From: Pythium myriotylum
Lineage: Eukaryota; Oomycota; Peronosporomycetes; Pythiales; Pythiaceae
Length of the DNA: 64,000 nucleotides
Reading direction: 5' to 3'
NCBI GenBank assembly: GCA_023091665.1
Contig: JALJCQ010000008.1
Span: forward strand, 1,054,001-1,118,000
The translations under genes and the position numbers were made by a program. The notes under the pieces are model-generated. The model made no database searches. It was given only the letters and a program-made list of their open reading frames with translations, and was not told where the DNA came from. Below are positions 9,421 through 18,422 of this stretch, one piece after another (within the stretch, counting starts at the first letter, position 1; each line of letters starts with the position of its first letter).

Positions 9421-12371
9421 GAGATGAAGACCCCGGCGAGTACCTGTTCTCGGTCGGGAAGACCCAAGGCAAGTCGAGTCAATCCACGGCGTGGTTGGTC
9501 GACTCGGGTGCGACTCAGCACATGTCGCGAACCAAGCAGTTCATGATGAACTACAAGAAGATTGACCCAGTCGACGTGCATCTGGCCGATGATGGCACGG
9601 TCCAAGCGGTTGGCGTGGGAGACATCCTCATGTCGATGAAGACTCCAAGCGGTGTCAAGAAGGGTTTGCTCACCAACGTGTGGCATATCCCCAAGCTCAG
9701 CCGCAACCTGTTCTCGGTCGGAAGATTCACGGAGGACGTTGCTCCCGTGACGTTCGACAAGGACGGTTGCTTCGTCGTTCTCAAGGGCGCCAAGCGGACC
9801 ATCGGCACTCGTATCGGCAAGGGTCTGTTCAAGCTCAACATGTCTCCAGTGTCGACTGAACCAGCCCACGCCGCCAGTACAAGACGAGGTCGCGCCATGT
9901 CCAAGTCGTACCTGTGGCACCTCCGACTCGGTCACATCGGCTTCAGCGGACTCGAAGCCATCGTCAAGAAGGACCTCGCCGACGGACTCGATATCGGGTC
10001 TGTGCAAGAGTGGGAGGTCTGTGAAGGCTGTGCACTCGGCAAGCTGACTCGCGTCAAGTTCCAGTCGGGCACGACCAAGCGGTCTGCGAATCTGCTTGAC
10101 GTCGTGTACAGCGATGTGGCCGGCCCCATGAAGACTCCGACTTTCGGCGGCATGAAGTACTTTGCCACCTTCACCGACGACAAGTCTCGACTGTGCAAGT
10201 TGTACCTCATGCGGTCCAAGGACGAAGTCTACGACAAGTTCGTCGAGTTCGTCAACTGGGCCGAGAACCAAACCGGTCGTCGAGTCAAGGTGCTTCGAAC
10301 CGACGGCGGCGACGAGTACCAGTCGGCCAAACTTGCCAAGTTCTGCCGCAAGCGTGGCATCGAGCACGACGTCACGCCGCCATACACGCCTCAGTTGAAC
10401 GGTGTGGCGGAGCGCATGAACCGAACCATCGGTGAGTGTGGTCGTTGCAAGCTCCACCATGCCAACTTGTCCGACGAGTACTGGGGCGAAGCCGTCATGA
10501 CTGCAGTCGAAGTTCGCAACCGACTTCCGACCCGCGCTCAAGACTTGTACAAGTCGCCGTACGAAGAATGGTACGGGAAGAAGCCCTTGCTCGCCAACTT
10601 CAAGGTGTTCGGCTGCCATGCGTACGTCCACGTGCCCAAGGAGAAGCGGTCGAAGTTCGACGCCCGAGCCATCTTGTGTCGGTTCCTCGGCTACTCGGAC
10701 CACGAGAAGGCGTATCGGTTTGAAGAAATCGCAACCGGCCGGATCGTCATCAGTCGAGACGCGCAGTTCATGGAAGACACGTTCGACGATGGCAAGCGTG
10801 AAGAGCCCTGGAGCAAGTCCGTCGAGTTCCGCGACGATGAAGATGATGAAGATGAACCAACCGACAACCAAGATGATGAAGACATGGGTGAGCAGCCAGC
10901 CTCGCCAGCACCAAGTCAGCGCAGCCACGAGCGACCGGAGTGGCAACAGGGCCAGCGGTCGCAGCGTCCAGCAGCACCAGCATCGGCCCAGCAGCCGAAT
11001 GTCGACTACGCACCAGGGTCCAAGCGCCACTCTCGCACGCACTCGCTCGAGAACCTGGCTGAACCGCCAGTTGAGAAGCGCTACGGACGGGTTGGTCGCA
11101 CAAGTGGTGCGACTCCACCACCCACGCAAGGTCCAAGGACATCGCTCGAAGATCTGTCTGCACTGCTCACGTCGATCGAAGAGGAAGGCGTAGAAGATGA
11201 AGACGAAGAAGGCGAAGACGTGCAAGAACAAGGGGGAGAAGACCAAGATCACGATCTCGAAGAGTTTGCTCTCGTCGTGAATTCAGGGGGAGAGTTGCCG
11301 ACATCGTTCAAGTCGGCGATGGAATCCGACGACGCCAGCAACTGGAAGGAAGCCTGCGACTCCGAGCTCGAGTCGCTCAAGAAGAACGAGACCTGGGACC
11401 TAGTCCCTTTGCCAGCCGGACGCAAGGCCATCACCAGCAAGTGGGTGTTCAGGGTCAAAGAAACCGCCGAAGGACTCGTCGAGCGGTACAAGGCTCGACT
11501 CGTTACCAAGGGGTTCCTGCAAAAGTACAGCATCGACTTCGAAGAGACATTCGCACCCGTCGCCAAGTTCACGTCGATCCGGACCATCCTCAGCATCGCC
11601 GCTCGACACAAGCTCATGATCCATCAGATGGATGTCAAGACGGCGTTCCTGAACGGCAACCTCGACGAAGAAATCTACATGAAGCAGCTCGAAGGCTTCG
11701 TCGACCACCGCCACCCCGACTACGTGTGCAAGCTCAAGCGCTCGCTCTACGGTCTCAAGCAGTCACCACGCATGTGGAACCAGACCATCGACGCCTTCAT
11801 GCGCAAGGTCGGCTTCACCAAGTGCGAGATGGACCACTGCGTGTACGTCAAGCGGAGCGGCTCAGCGATGATCTTCGTGGTGATCTACGTCGACGACCTC
11901 ATCCTCGCCTGCAACAGCCTCGAGTTGCTCACGGCGACCAAGCGCGCACTCAGCGAACGCTTCGAGATGTCCGACCTCGGCGAACTCAAGTACTGCCTCG
12001 GCGAACTCAAGTACTGCCTCGGCATGGAAGTTGAGCAAGACCCCAAGTCCGGCGACGTGACCATGCGGCAGACCAAGTTCCTGCAGTCGATCCTGACCAA
12101 GTTCGGCATGCAAGACTGCAAACCAGTGAGGACTCCTCAAGACCCCGGACTCAAGCTGACCAAGGCCATGTGCGAGGGTGGTTGCAAGCACGAAGACACC
12201 ATGAAGAACGTGCCGTACCGAAGTGCAGTCGGCGCACTGATGTACCTCATGGTCGGCACTCGACCAGACCTCGCAGCGGCAGTCGGCACACTCAGCCAGT
12301 TCGCCGCGGACCCGTGTCCAACACACTGGCAAGCTCTCAAGCGTGTGCTCCGGTATCTGCAAGCGACTCCG
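9421..12371 (+). pseudogene. A3 pol fragment, protease to RT, cut by LTRs on both sides
   Basis: Cop-A internal sequence from just upstream of the protease ([12 protein letters not shown]) to ...RYLQATP. Gag and RNase H are absent. It keeps the protease DSGA, integrase HHCC and DDE, RT YVDD and the 21-bp GELKYCL duplication. It is near-identical to A2 in inverted orientation; visible differences include Pro for Ala in STEPAHAAS. An open frame runs from an ATG at 9306 in the antisense LTR, through the whole fragment, to a stop at 12431 in the next LTR (1041 codons). That frame is chimeric and need not be expressed. Confidence 0.9.
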
Positions 12372-12688
12372 TGTTGGAAGGTCGCTTGGTTGGTGGGATG
12401 CAAAATGCAAAGTGAATTGATCGGGACTTAGTTCGCTACTGCTACCTCTAAGCCGTCTGTGTGTGTCCTACGCTACCGTAATCATATGCAAACATAAACT
12501 GACTTCGTGGATACTTCAACGAAGTCGATGGGTGGCACTGGATTCAAACCAGAACCAGACGGAGAATCTTCCACATGTCGAATCTTCCACGGAGAATCTT
12601 CTGCAGGAGAATCTTCTACAGCCGAGCTTCAACTGCCGAGCTTCAACTGGAATGATGACGCTGGGTTCGAGGCGCATCATCTTCAACA
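12372..12688 (-). repeat. Cop-A LTR (317-bp short form), 3' LTR of A4
   Basis: Left flank CTCCG of A3, right flank the polypurine tract of A4 (minus strand). It mirrors the LTR at 4931-5247, including the missing U3 repeat unit. Confidence 0.9.
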
Positions 12689-13720
12689 CTCCCCCTCGAC
12701 TCGACTGCGTCTGGAACACCAAGCTTGGTGCGGAGCACGTCGAACTGGACAGTGGGGATCGGCTTGGTCATGATGTCGGCAAGCATGTCTTGGGTCGGGC
12801 AATACTGCAGACACACTTGACCGTCCTCGACCTTCTCACGAACGAAGTGGTAGCGAATGTCGATGTGCTTGGTGCGCTTGTGGAACTCGGGGTTCTTGGC
12901 CAACGCGATGGCACCTTGGTTGTCTTCGTACACCGTGAGCGCTTGGTCGCTTGCAACTTCGCCGAGTTCGCACAGGAACGCCTTGAGCCACACGGCTTCT
13001 TGGATCGCTTCCGATAGAGCCATGTACTCTGCTTCGGTCGAGGAGAGGGCGACAGTTCGCTGCTTCTTGCTGCGCCAGCTGATGCATCCGCCGTTGAGCA
13101 TGAACACGTAGCCGCTGGTGCTTCGACGTGACTCGATGTCGCCAGCCCAGTCGGCGTCGGAGTAGCCGACTAGTCTTCCGTCGTTCGATGCCGAGAACTG
13201 CAGGCCGTACGTCGGAGTCGCTTGCAGATACCGGAGCACACGCTTGAGAGCTTGCCAATGTGTTGGACACGGGTCCGCGGCGAACTGGCTGAGTGTGCCG
13301 ACTGCCGCTGCGAGGTCTGGTCGAGTGCCGACCATGAGGTACATGAGTGCGCCGACTGCACTTCGGTACGGCACGTTCTTCATGGTGTCTTCGTGCTTGC
13401 AACCACCCTCGCACATGGCCTTGGTCAGCTTGAGTCCGGGGTCTTGAGGGGTCCTCACTGGTTTGCAGTCTTGCATGCCGAACTTGGTCAGGATCGACTG
13501 CAGGAACTTGGTCTGCCGCATGGTCACGTCGCCGGACTTGGGGTCTTGATCAACTTCCATGCCGAGGCAGTACTTGAGTTCGCCGAGGTCGGACATCTCG
13601 AAGCGTTCGCTGAGTGCACGCTTGGTCGCCGTGAGCAACTCGAGGCTGTTGCAGGCGAGGATGAGGTCGTCGACGTAGATCACCACGAATATCATCGCTG
13701 AGCCGCTCCGCTTGACGTAC
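12643..13720 (-). pseudogene. A4 pol, 3' piece (RT end and RNase H)
   Basis: C-terminal part of a Cop-A host copy: RT from the YVDD region, then RNase H ([29 protein letters not shown]). The stop codon lies in the LTR at 12643. The upstream part continues at 18423, on the far side of the B1 insertion. It shares GQVCLQYC and GVPDAV with A1, where other copies have GQVSLQYC and GVQDAV. It lacks the GELKYCL duplication and has MEVDQ where A1 has MEVEQ, so its history is mosaic. Confidence 0.9.
13716..13720. other. Left target-site duplication of B1
   Basis: CGTAC here and at 18423-18427. Uninterrupted Cop-A copies have CGTAC once at this point. The 5-bp length is usual for copia integrases and fixes the B1 ends exactly. 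Confidence 0.93.
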
Positions 13721-14075
13721 TATTAAAGGTCACGAAGTCGAGAAGAGGAGTGGACTTGACTGAAGCTTGGCAAAATGCAGAGTGAATTGATCGGGACTTA
13801 GTTCGCTGTCGCTACCTCTAAGCCGTCTTGTGTCCTACGCTACCATAAACATATGCATGTCCTACCTATCGTAATCATATGCAGAGGTATACACACTTCG
13901 TGGGTACTTCAACAAAGTTGATGGGTTGAACTGGGTTCAAGCCAGAACTAGATGGAGAACTTTCCACCTGAGAATTTTCTACATGGGAATCTTCCACATG
14001 AGAATTTTCTACAGTTGAATCTTCCACAACTTGAACTTCAACTTCAAGATGTTGTGACACATTGTACCCATAATA
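13721..14075 (-). repeat. Cop-B 3' LTR of B1 (355 bp)
   Basis: On the element's strand it begins TATTATGGG and ends CCTTTAATA, so the termini are TATTA...TAATA, not TG...CA. The target duplication outside and the polypurine tract inside confirm the boundaries. Confidence 0.92.
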
Positions 14076-14084
14076 GCCCCCCTC
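14076..14084 (-). other. Polypurine tract of B1
   Basis: GAGGGGGGC on the minus strand, directly before the 3' LTR. It overlaps the TGA stop codon (14083-14085) of the polyprotein, so coding and priming signals share bases. Confidence 0.85.
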
Positions 14085-17000
14085 AATGGTCACAGCCTTG
14101 AATTCCGAGGGCTTGAGTGAGCTCTTGGTGACGGGGACCGGGTAGACCCTTCGTGAGCAAGTCGGCGTTCATGGTTGAGCTTGGGCAGTACTTTACTTCG
14201 ACTTCCCCGGACTTGACTTCATCACGAATGTGGTGGTATTTGATGTCGATGTGCTTGGCACGACCATGGTTTACTGGGTTCTTGGTCATCTTGATGCATG
14301 ACTGGTTGTCTTCAAGAATCACCAACTTCGGACTTGGGACTTGTGCAGCGTCCAATGCTTCACACAGTAGGCGATGGACCCACTTGCCTTCTTGAATTGC
14401 GAGACTCAATGCGATGTACTCGGCTTCGCTTGTAGATAGGGAGACACTTGATTGCTTCTTGGATCCCCAGCTAATGGGTCCGCCGGCAAGTGTAAACACG
14501 TAGCCGGATGTTGACTTGCGGTCTGATATGTCACCGGCCCAATCGGCATCGGAGTAGCCAGCAAACTTCATGTCCGAGTCTGTAGTGAATCGAATCCCGT
14601 GCGACTTGGTGCCTTGGAGGTAACGGAAGATGCGCTTGACGGCAATCCAATGGACTTCATGGGGCGCTTCCATGAATCGCGAGACCATTCCCACGGCGAA
14701 TGCAATGTCAGGTCGAGTGGCACACATTACATGCATCAGTGCACCAACTGCCTCGCGGTATGGGGCATTGGTGACCGGCACATCGTCTTCATTCGTCGTG
14801 GTGAGCTTGGCACTGACGTCAACTGGGCTTGCTACCGGCTTGCAGTCTTCCATGTTGAAGCGCTTTAAGATGTCACTGATGTAACGGCGCTGGCACAGAG
14901 TAACCGAACCATCTGCATTGTCGACGAGTTCGATGCCGAGGACAAACTTGCATGGACCATTGTCGGTCATCTCGAATCGCGTCTTGAGTTGTGACTTCAC
15001 GTCCGTGATCAGGTCAGGCGAACTTCCAGTAATGATCACATCGTCAACGTAGACGAGTAGGAGCACACACTGGCCATCGATACACTTGATGTACAGACAC
15101 GGATCGGACTTGGATGCGTTGAAGCCGATCGATCGTACGTACTCGTCGAAGGTTTCGTTCCAGACCCGAGACGCCTGTTTTAGTCCGTAGATGGACTTGA
15201 GTAGCTTGAGACAGTCGTAGCCTCGCTCGAGTTCCATGCCTTCGGGAGTCCGGATGAATACTTGTTCCTTCATCACGCCATAAAGGAAAGCAGTTACGAC
15301 GTCGAGTTGCTCAACAGGCCAACCGAATGACTTTGCTAGTGCAATCATCATGCGAAGAGTCGTGTACTTGAATACTGGTGCAAACGTCTCGGTGTAGTCG
15401 ATACCGTACTTCTGCTTGAATCCTCGAGCCACAAGTCGAGCCTTGTACTTGTCGATCGAACCATCGGCACGTCTTTTGATCTTGAACACCCACTTGGCGT
15501 CGATCGCTCGTTCGCCGTTTGGAAGCTTGGCTGGTGAGAACACTTCTCGTTCTTGCATAGATCGTAACTCGGCAGTAATCGCACGCTTCCAGTGTTCTTG
15601 ATCTGGGCCACTGACGGCCTCTTCATACGTGCTTGGTTCAGTGAAATCGCTGGTCTCTGTCAGGTTCGCACTTGCACGCCACCACTCGACTGGGGAGATT
15701 CGTCGTCGGGTTGATCTTCGAACACTTTCCGAACCGCTTGCTTCATCGTCTGCGTCGGATTGCATTGGGTCAACTGGTTGTGGGGCACCTGAGCGGCGTT
15801 TGCCACTGTACTTGAAATTGGCCAAGTTGAGACCACCTTCGTTGTCGATGTCATCGAGTCGTTCCAGCAAGTCGTCCATGCCTGATGTAGTGTTTTCGAG
15901 GTACCAGCCGCCGGGCTTGGTCTCGTCGAAATTGACGTCGCGACTGATGACGATCTTGTTAGCTTCAATGTCGAAGATCCGATACGCTTTTGATGACTCT
16001 TGATAACCGACGAATAGGCCAGGGCGAGACTTGGCATCCCATTTCTTGCGCATCTCACTTGGTGTGAGTACGAACGCGAGACAGCCGAAGACGCGCATGT
16101 GCTTGATGCTAGGTTTCTCACCGTAGACCAGTTCATACGGTGTCTTGTCGTTGGACTTCGGTGATGGCAAGCGATTCTTGATGTAGATCGCGGTCATTGC
16201 TGCTTCTGCCCAGAAGATTTTGTCCAAACCAGCATGATGGAGCATGCTGCGACCCATCGTGACGATACTTCGGATGTTGCGCTCGGCCGTACTGTTGGTT
16301 TGGTGCGCGTATGGCACAGTGACTTGCTGCTCGATGCCTTGGTCAGCATAGAACGCCTTGATTGCACTCGTAGCAAATTCCTTGGCTCCGTCGTGACGTA
16401 CAAACTTGACACGGCGATCAAACTGGTTGCTGACTTGCTTGATGAATTTGATGATCAGTGCACTGCAGTCTGACTTGGACGCAATGCATGAACCGTGCAT
16501 CAAACCACTGGATTCGTCCACGATCAGGAGCAAATACTTGCTGCCGCCGATGCTGTCGACCTCCATCGGGCCACAAAGGTCGAGATGGATGAGTTCGAAC
16601 GGTTGAAACTTGCGCTTCTCGGTGTTGGACTTGAATGGCTTCTGGACCATTTTGCCTTGCTGGCACCCTTGGCACATCGGTGTAGCTTTGGTGCTCGTAG
16701 GCAGATCCGCGTCCTTCACCATTGACTTGTCGAGCAACAAGCGCAACAACGGAGTCGATGCATGACCCGTGCGCTCGTGCAGGATCGAGATTGCGCGGTC
16801 CGCCGAGATTGTCAAAGCTGAAGGCGAAGTGGCGCGCGGGAATGAGCGGAGCCAAAACAACCCGAACGCAAGTTGAGCAGTCGCGACGACCTTCCGCGAC
16901 CTTTTGTCGAATACGCTCATTGCAGGCCCTTCGAAGACAACGCGAAACTTGCCTGACTTGTTGATCTGCGGGATTGAAAGCAGATTCTTCTTGATTCCTG

Positions 17001-18063
17001 GTACGTATAATACGTCGCGGAGTTCGAGGTCACGAACTTGTCCGCCGTGAATGATAGCGCGCTCGTGCACTGTGCCAACGCCGAGGATCTTGGCCTTCGT
17101 TCCTTCCGCGACCACAAGTTCACCGTGGTCGCCCTCAGCCAAACTGGCAAACATCGAGCGGTCGTTACAGACATGGTGCGTGGCACCACTGTCAATCGCC
17201 CACTTCCCAATCATGGAAGTGTCCGGCGCTATACTGGCCTCCATTGATACAGCGAAGGCGATGGCGTCATCGTCTTCTTCATAGTCGCGTTGTACGTGGT
17301 TCGCGCGTTTTCCGCCAAAGCGACCACCGCCGAATTTGCGACCTTCTTGCTTGTTCTTGGCCCAACAACGGTCAACTAAGTGACCAGTCTTGCCGCAGTG
17401 CGAGCATACACGAGTATCTTGCTCCGACACAAACGCCTTGGCTTGGTCGTCGAGCTTGGTGGCTGCAGTCTTCACCTCGCCGGCACGCTTCACGTGCTCG
17501 TTCGTGAGAGCCTTGATCACTTCTTTAGTTCTCAAGTCGGCATTGCTCATCTCGATGTGCAGAACCACGTTCTCATAGCTCTTAGGCAAACTGCGCAGCA
17601 GACAAATTGCCACATCTTCGTCCTCCATCTTCGCGCCGATGGCCACAAGCTTGGCGTGGATGTTGAGGATCTCGTTGCAGTGATGCAACACATTCGCGCC
17701 TTCCTTCATCTCCATACTAAAGAGCTGACGCTTCAAGTAGATTCGACCCGCCTTCTGCGACCCTTCGTACAACGAACGGAGTCGCTTCCATGCCACATGA
17801 GCTTCTTCACAGTCGTCGACGATGTGGTGGTACTCCGCGTCGATATGGAGGAGCATCAGGCCGAACGCGATGTTGTTGGTCCTGATGTACTCGTCCTTGA
17901 TCCGCGGGTCCGAGAACGTCGGCGTCTCGTTGATGTTCACGACATTCCACACCGACTTGGTTAGGAACACGCCTCGCATGTAGCGTGCCCACGAAGCGTA
18001 GTTGTCGCCACGGAACTTGTCAACGAGAGTCTTTGTCTTGTCCGTCATGGTACTTGGGCTCAT
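14083..18063 (-). CDS. Cop-B gag-pol polyprotein (B1), intact
   Basis: 1326-aa copia polyprotein. Gag (about 1-215) has the gag-like opening FRGDNYASWARYMRG and a CCHC knuckle with C220, C223, H228, C233. The protease has DSGA with catalytic D291. Integrase has zinc ligands H429, H434, C464, C467 and a D495-D558-E594 triad with 35 residues between the last two. RT has DVVTAFL (D921) and YVDD (1005-1008). RNase H has [20 protein letters not shown] and HIDIKYH. All expected catalytic residues are present and no break is visible. The ATG at 18061-18063 lies in the primer-binding site; a second in-frame ATG follows five codons later. Gag and Pol share one frame, so no frameshift separates them, and how the Gag:Pol ratio is set is not visible. 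Confidence 0.95.
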   Translation of the reverse strand: MSPSTMTDKTKTLVDKFRGDNYASWARYMRGVFLTKSVWNVVNINETPTFSDPRIKDEYIRTNNIAFGLMLLHIDAEYHHIVDDCEEAHVAWKRLRSLYEGSQKAGRIYLKRQLFSMEMKEGANVLHHCNEILNIHAKLVAIGAKMEDEDVAICLLRSLPKSYENVVLHIEMSNADLRTKEVIKALTNEHVKRAGEVKTAATKLDDQAKAFVSEQDTRVCSHCGKTGHLVDRCWAKNKQEGRKFGGGRFGGKRANHVQRDYEEDDDAIAFAVSMEASIAPDTSMIGKWAIDSGATHHVCNDRSMFASLAEGDHGELVVAEGTKAKILGVGTVHERAIIHGGQVRDLELRDVLYVPGIKKNLLSIPQINKSGKFRVVFEGPAMSVFDKRSRKVVATAQLAFGLFWLRSFPRATSPSALTISADRAISILHERTGHASTPLLRLLLDKSMVKDADLPTSTKATPMCQGCQQGKMVQKPFKSNTEKRKFQPFELIHLDLCGPMEVDSIGGSKYLLLIVDESSGLMHGSCIASKSDCSALIIKFIKQVSNQFDRRVKFVRHDGAKEFATSAIKAFYADQGIEQQVTVPYAHQTNSTAERNIRSIVTMGRSMLHHAGLDKIFWAEAAMTAIYIKNRLPSPKSNDKTPYELVYGEKPSIKHMRVFGCLAFVLTPSEMRKKWDAKSRPGLFVGYQESSKAYRIFDIEANKIVISRDVNFDETKPGGWYLENTTSGMDDLLERLDDIDNEGGLNLANFKYSGKRRSGAPQPVDPMQSDADDEASGSESVRRSTRRRISPVEWWRASANLTETSDFTEPSTYEEAVSGPDQEHWKRAITAELRSMQEREVFSPAKLPNGERAIDAKWVFKIKRRADGSIDKYKARLVARGFKQKYGIDYTETFAPVFKYTTLRMMIALAKSFGWPVEQLDVVTAFLYGVMKEQVFIRTPEGMELERGYDCLKLLKSIYGLKQASRVWNETFDEYVRSIGFNASKSDPCLYIKCIDGQCVLLLVYVDDVIITGSSPDLITDVKSQLKTRFEMTDNGPCKFVLGIELVDNADGSVTLCQRRYISDILKRFNMEDCKPVASPVDVSAKLTTTNEDDVPVTNAPYREAVGALMHVMCATRPDIAFAVGMVSRFMEAPHEVHWIAVKRIFRYLQGTKSHGIRFTTDSDMKFAGYSDADWAGDISDRKSTSGYVFTLAGGPISWGSKKQSSVSLSTSEAEYIALSLAIQEGKWVHRLLCEALDAAQVPSPKLVILEDNQSCIKMTKNPVNHGRAKHIDIKYHHIRDEVKSGEVEVKYCPSSTMNADLLTKGLPGPRHQELTQALGIQGCDH

Positions 18064-18067
18064 AACC
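18053..18067 (-). other. Primer-binding site of B1
   Basis: GGTTATGAGCCCAAG on the minus strand, identical to that of Cop-A although the proteins have diverged. It matches the initiator tRNA-Met anticodon arm and contains the gag ATG. Confidence 0.8.
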
Positions 18068-18422
18068 TATTAAAGGTCACGAAGTCGAGAAGAGGAGTGG
18101 ACTTGACTGAAGCTTGGCAAAATGCAGAGTGAATTGATCGGGACTTAGTTCGCTGTCGCTACCTCTAAGCCGTCTTGTGTCCTACGCTACCATAAACATA
18201 TGCATGTCCAACCTATCGTAATCATATGCAGAGGTATACACACTTCGTGGGTACTTCAACAAAGTTGATGGGTTGAACTGGGTTCAAGCCAGAACTAGAT
18301 GGAGAACTTTCCACCTGAGAATTTTCTACATGGGAATCTTCCACATGAGAATTTTCTACAGTTGAATCTTCCACAACTTGAACTTCAACTTCAAGATGTT
18401 GTGACACATTGTACCCATAATA
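18068..18422 (-). repeat. Cop-B 5' LTR of B1 (355 bp)
   Basis: Ends TATTA/TAATA, flanked outside by CGTAC. It carries the CCAACC variant also seen in the 3' LTR of B3 (TTGGAC at about 37200) but not in B1's own 3' LTR. Confidence 0.92.
18119..18132 (-). promoter_or_regulatory. Putative initiator motif in Cop-B LTR (B1)
   Basis: On the minus strand it reads TCACTCTGCATTTT, the Cop-B equivalent of the Cop-A motif and close to the oomycete initiator consensus. It would give a leader of about 70 nt before the gag ATG. Confidence 0.45.

Larger units (their letters stand above)
3878..13720. repeat. Large inverted repeat 1 (arms 3878-8198 and 9421-13720)
   Basis: Read outward from the centre, the arms hold the same series of parts: Cop-A protease-to-RT, junction CTCCG/LTR, short-form LTR, polypurine tract, RNase H, then the GTACG site. 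Arm lengths are 4321 and 4300 bp. The 21-bp difference is the RT duplication, which is in A1 but not A4; the inner parts A2 and A3 both carry it. The spacer 8199-9420 holds the A2 gag and its LTR. Scattered substitutions show that the arms are not identical. Confidence 0.8.
13721..18422 (-). mobile_element. Cop-B copy B1: complete, apparently intact element
   Basis: 4702 bp with two 355-bp LTRs, primer-binding site, one open polyprotein frame, polypurine tract and a perfect CGTAC target duplication. By eye the LTRs differ at one position (CCTACC at about 13861, CCAACC at about 18207), which suggests a recent insertion. It lies inside A4 in the same orientation as the host. It is the best candidate in the window for an autonomous element. 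Confidence 0.93.

Noticed and set aside
17380..17964. Antisense frame of 194 codons inside Cop-B, repeated in all B copies
   Set aside because: Lies wholly inside the gag region on the other strand; no motif, no independent start context.
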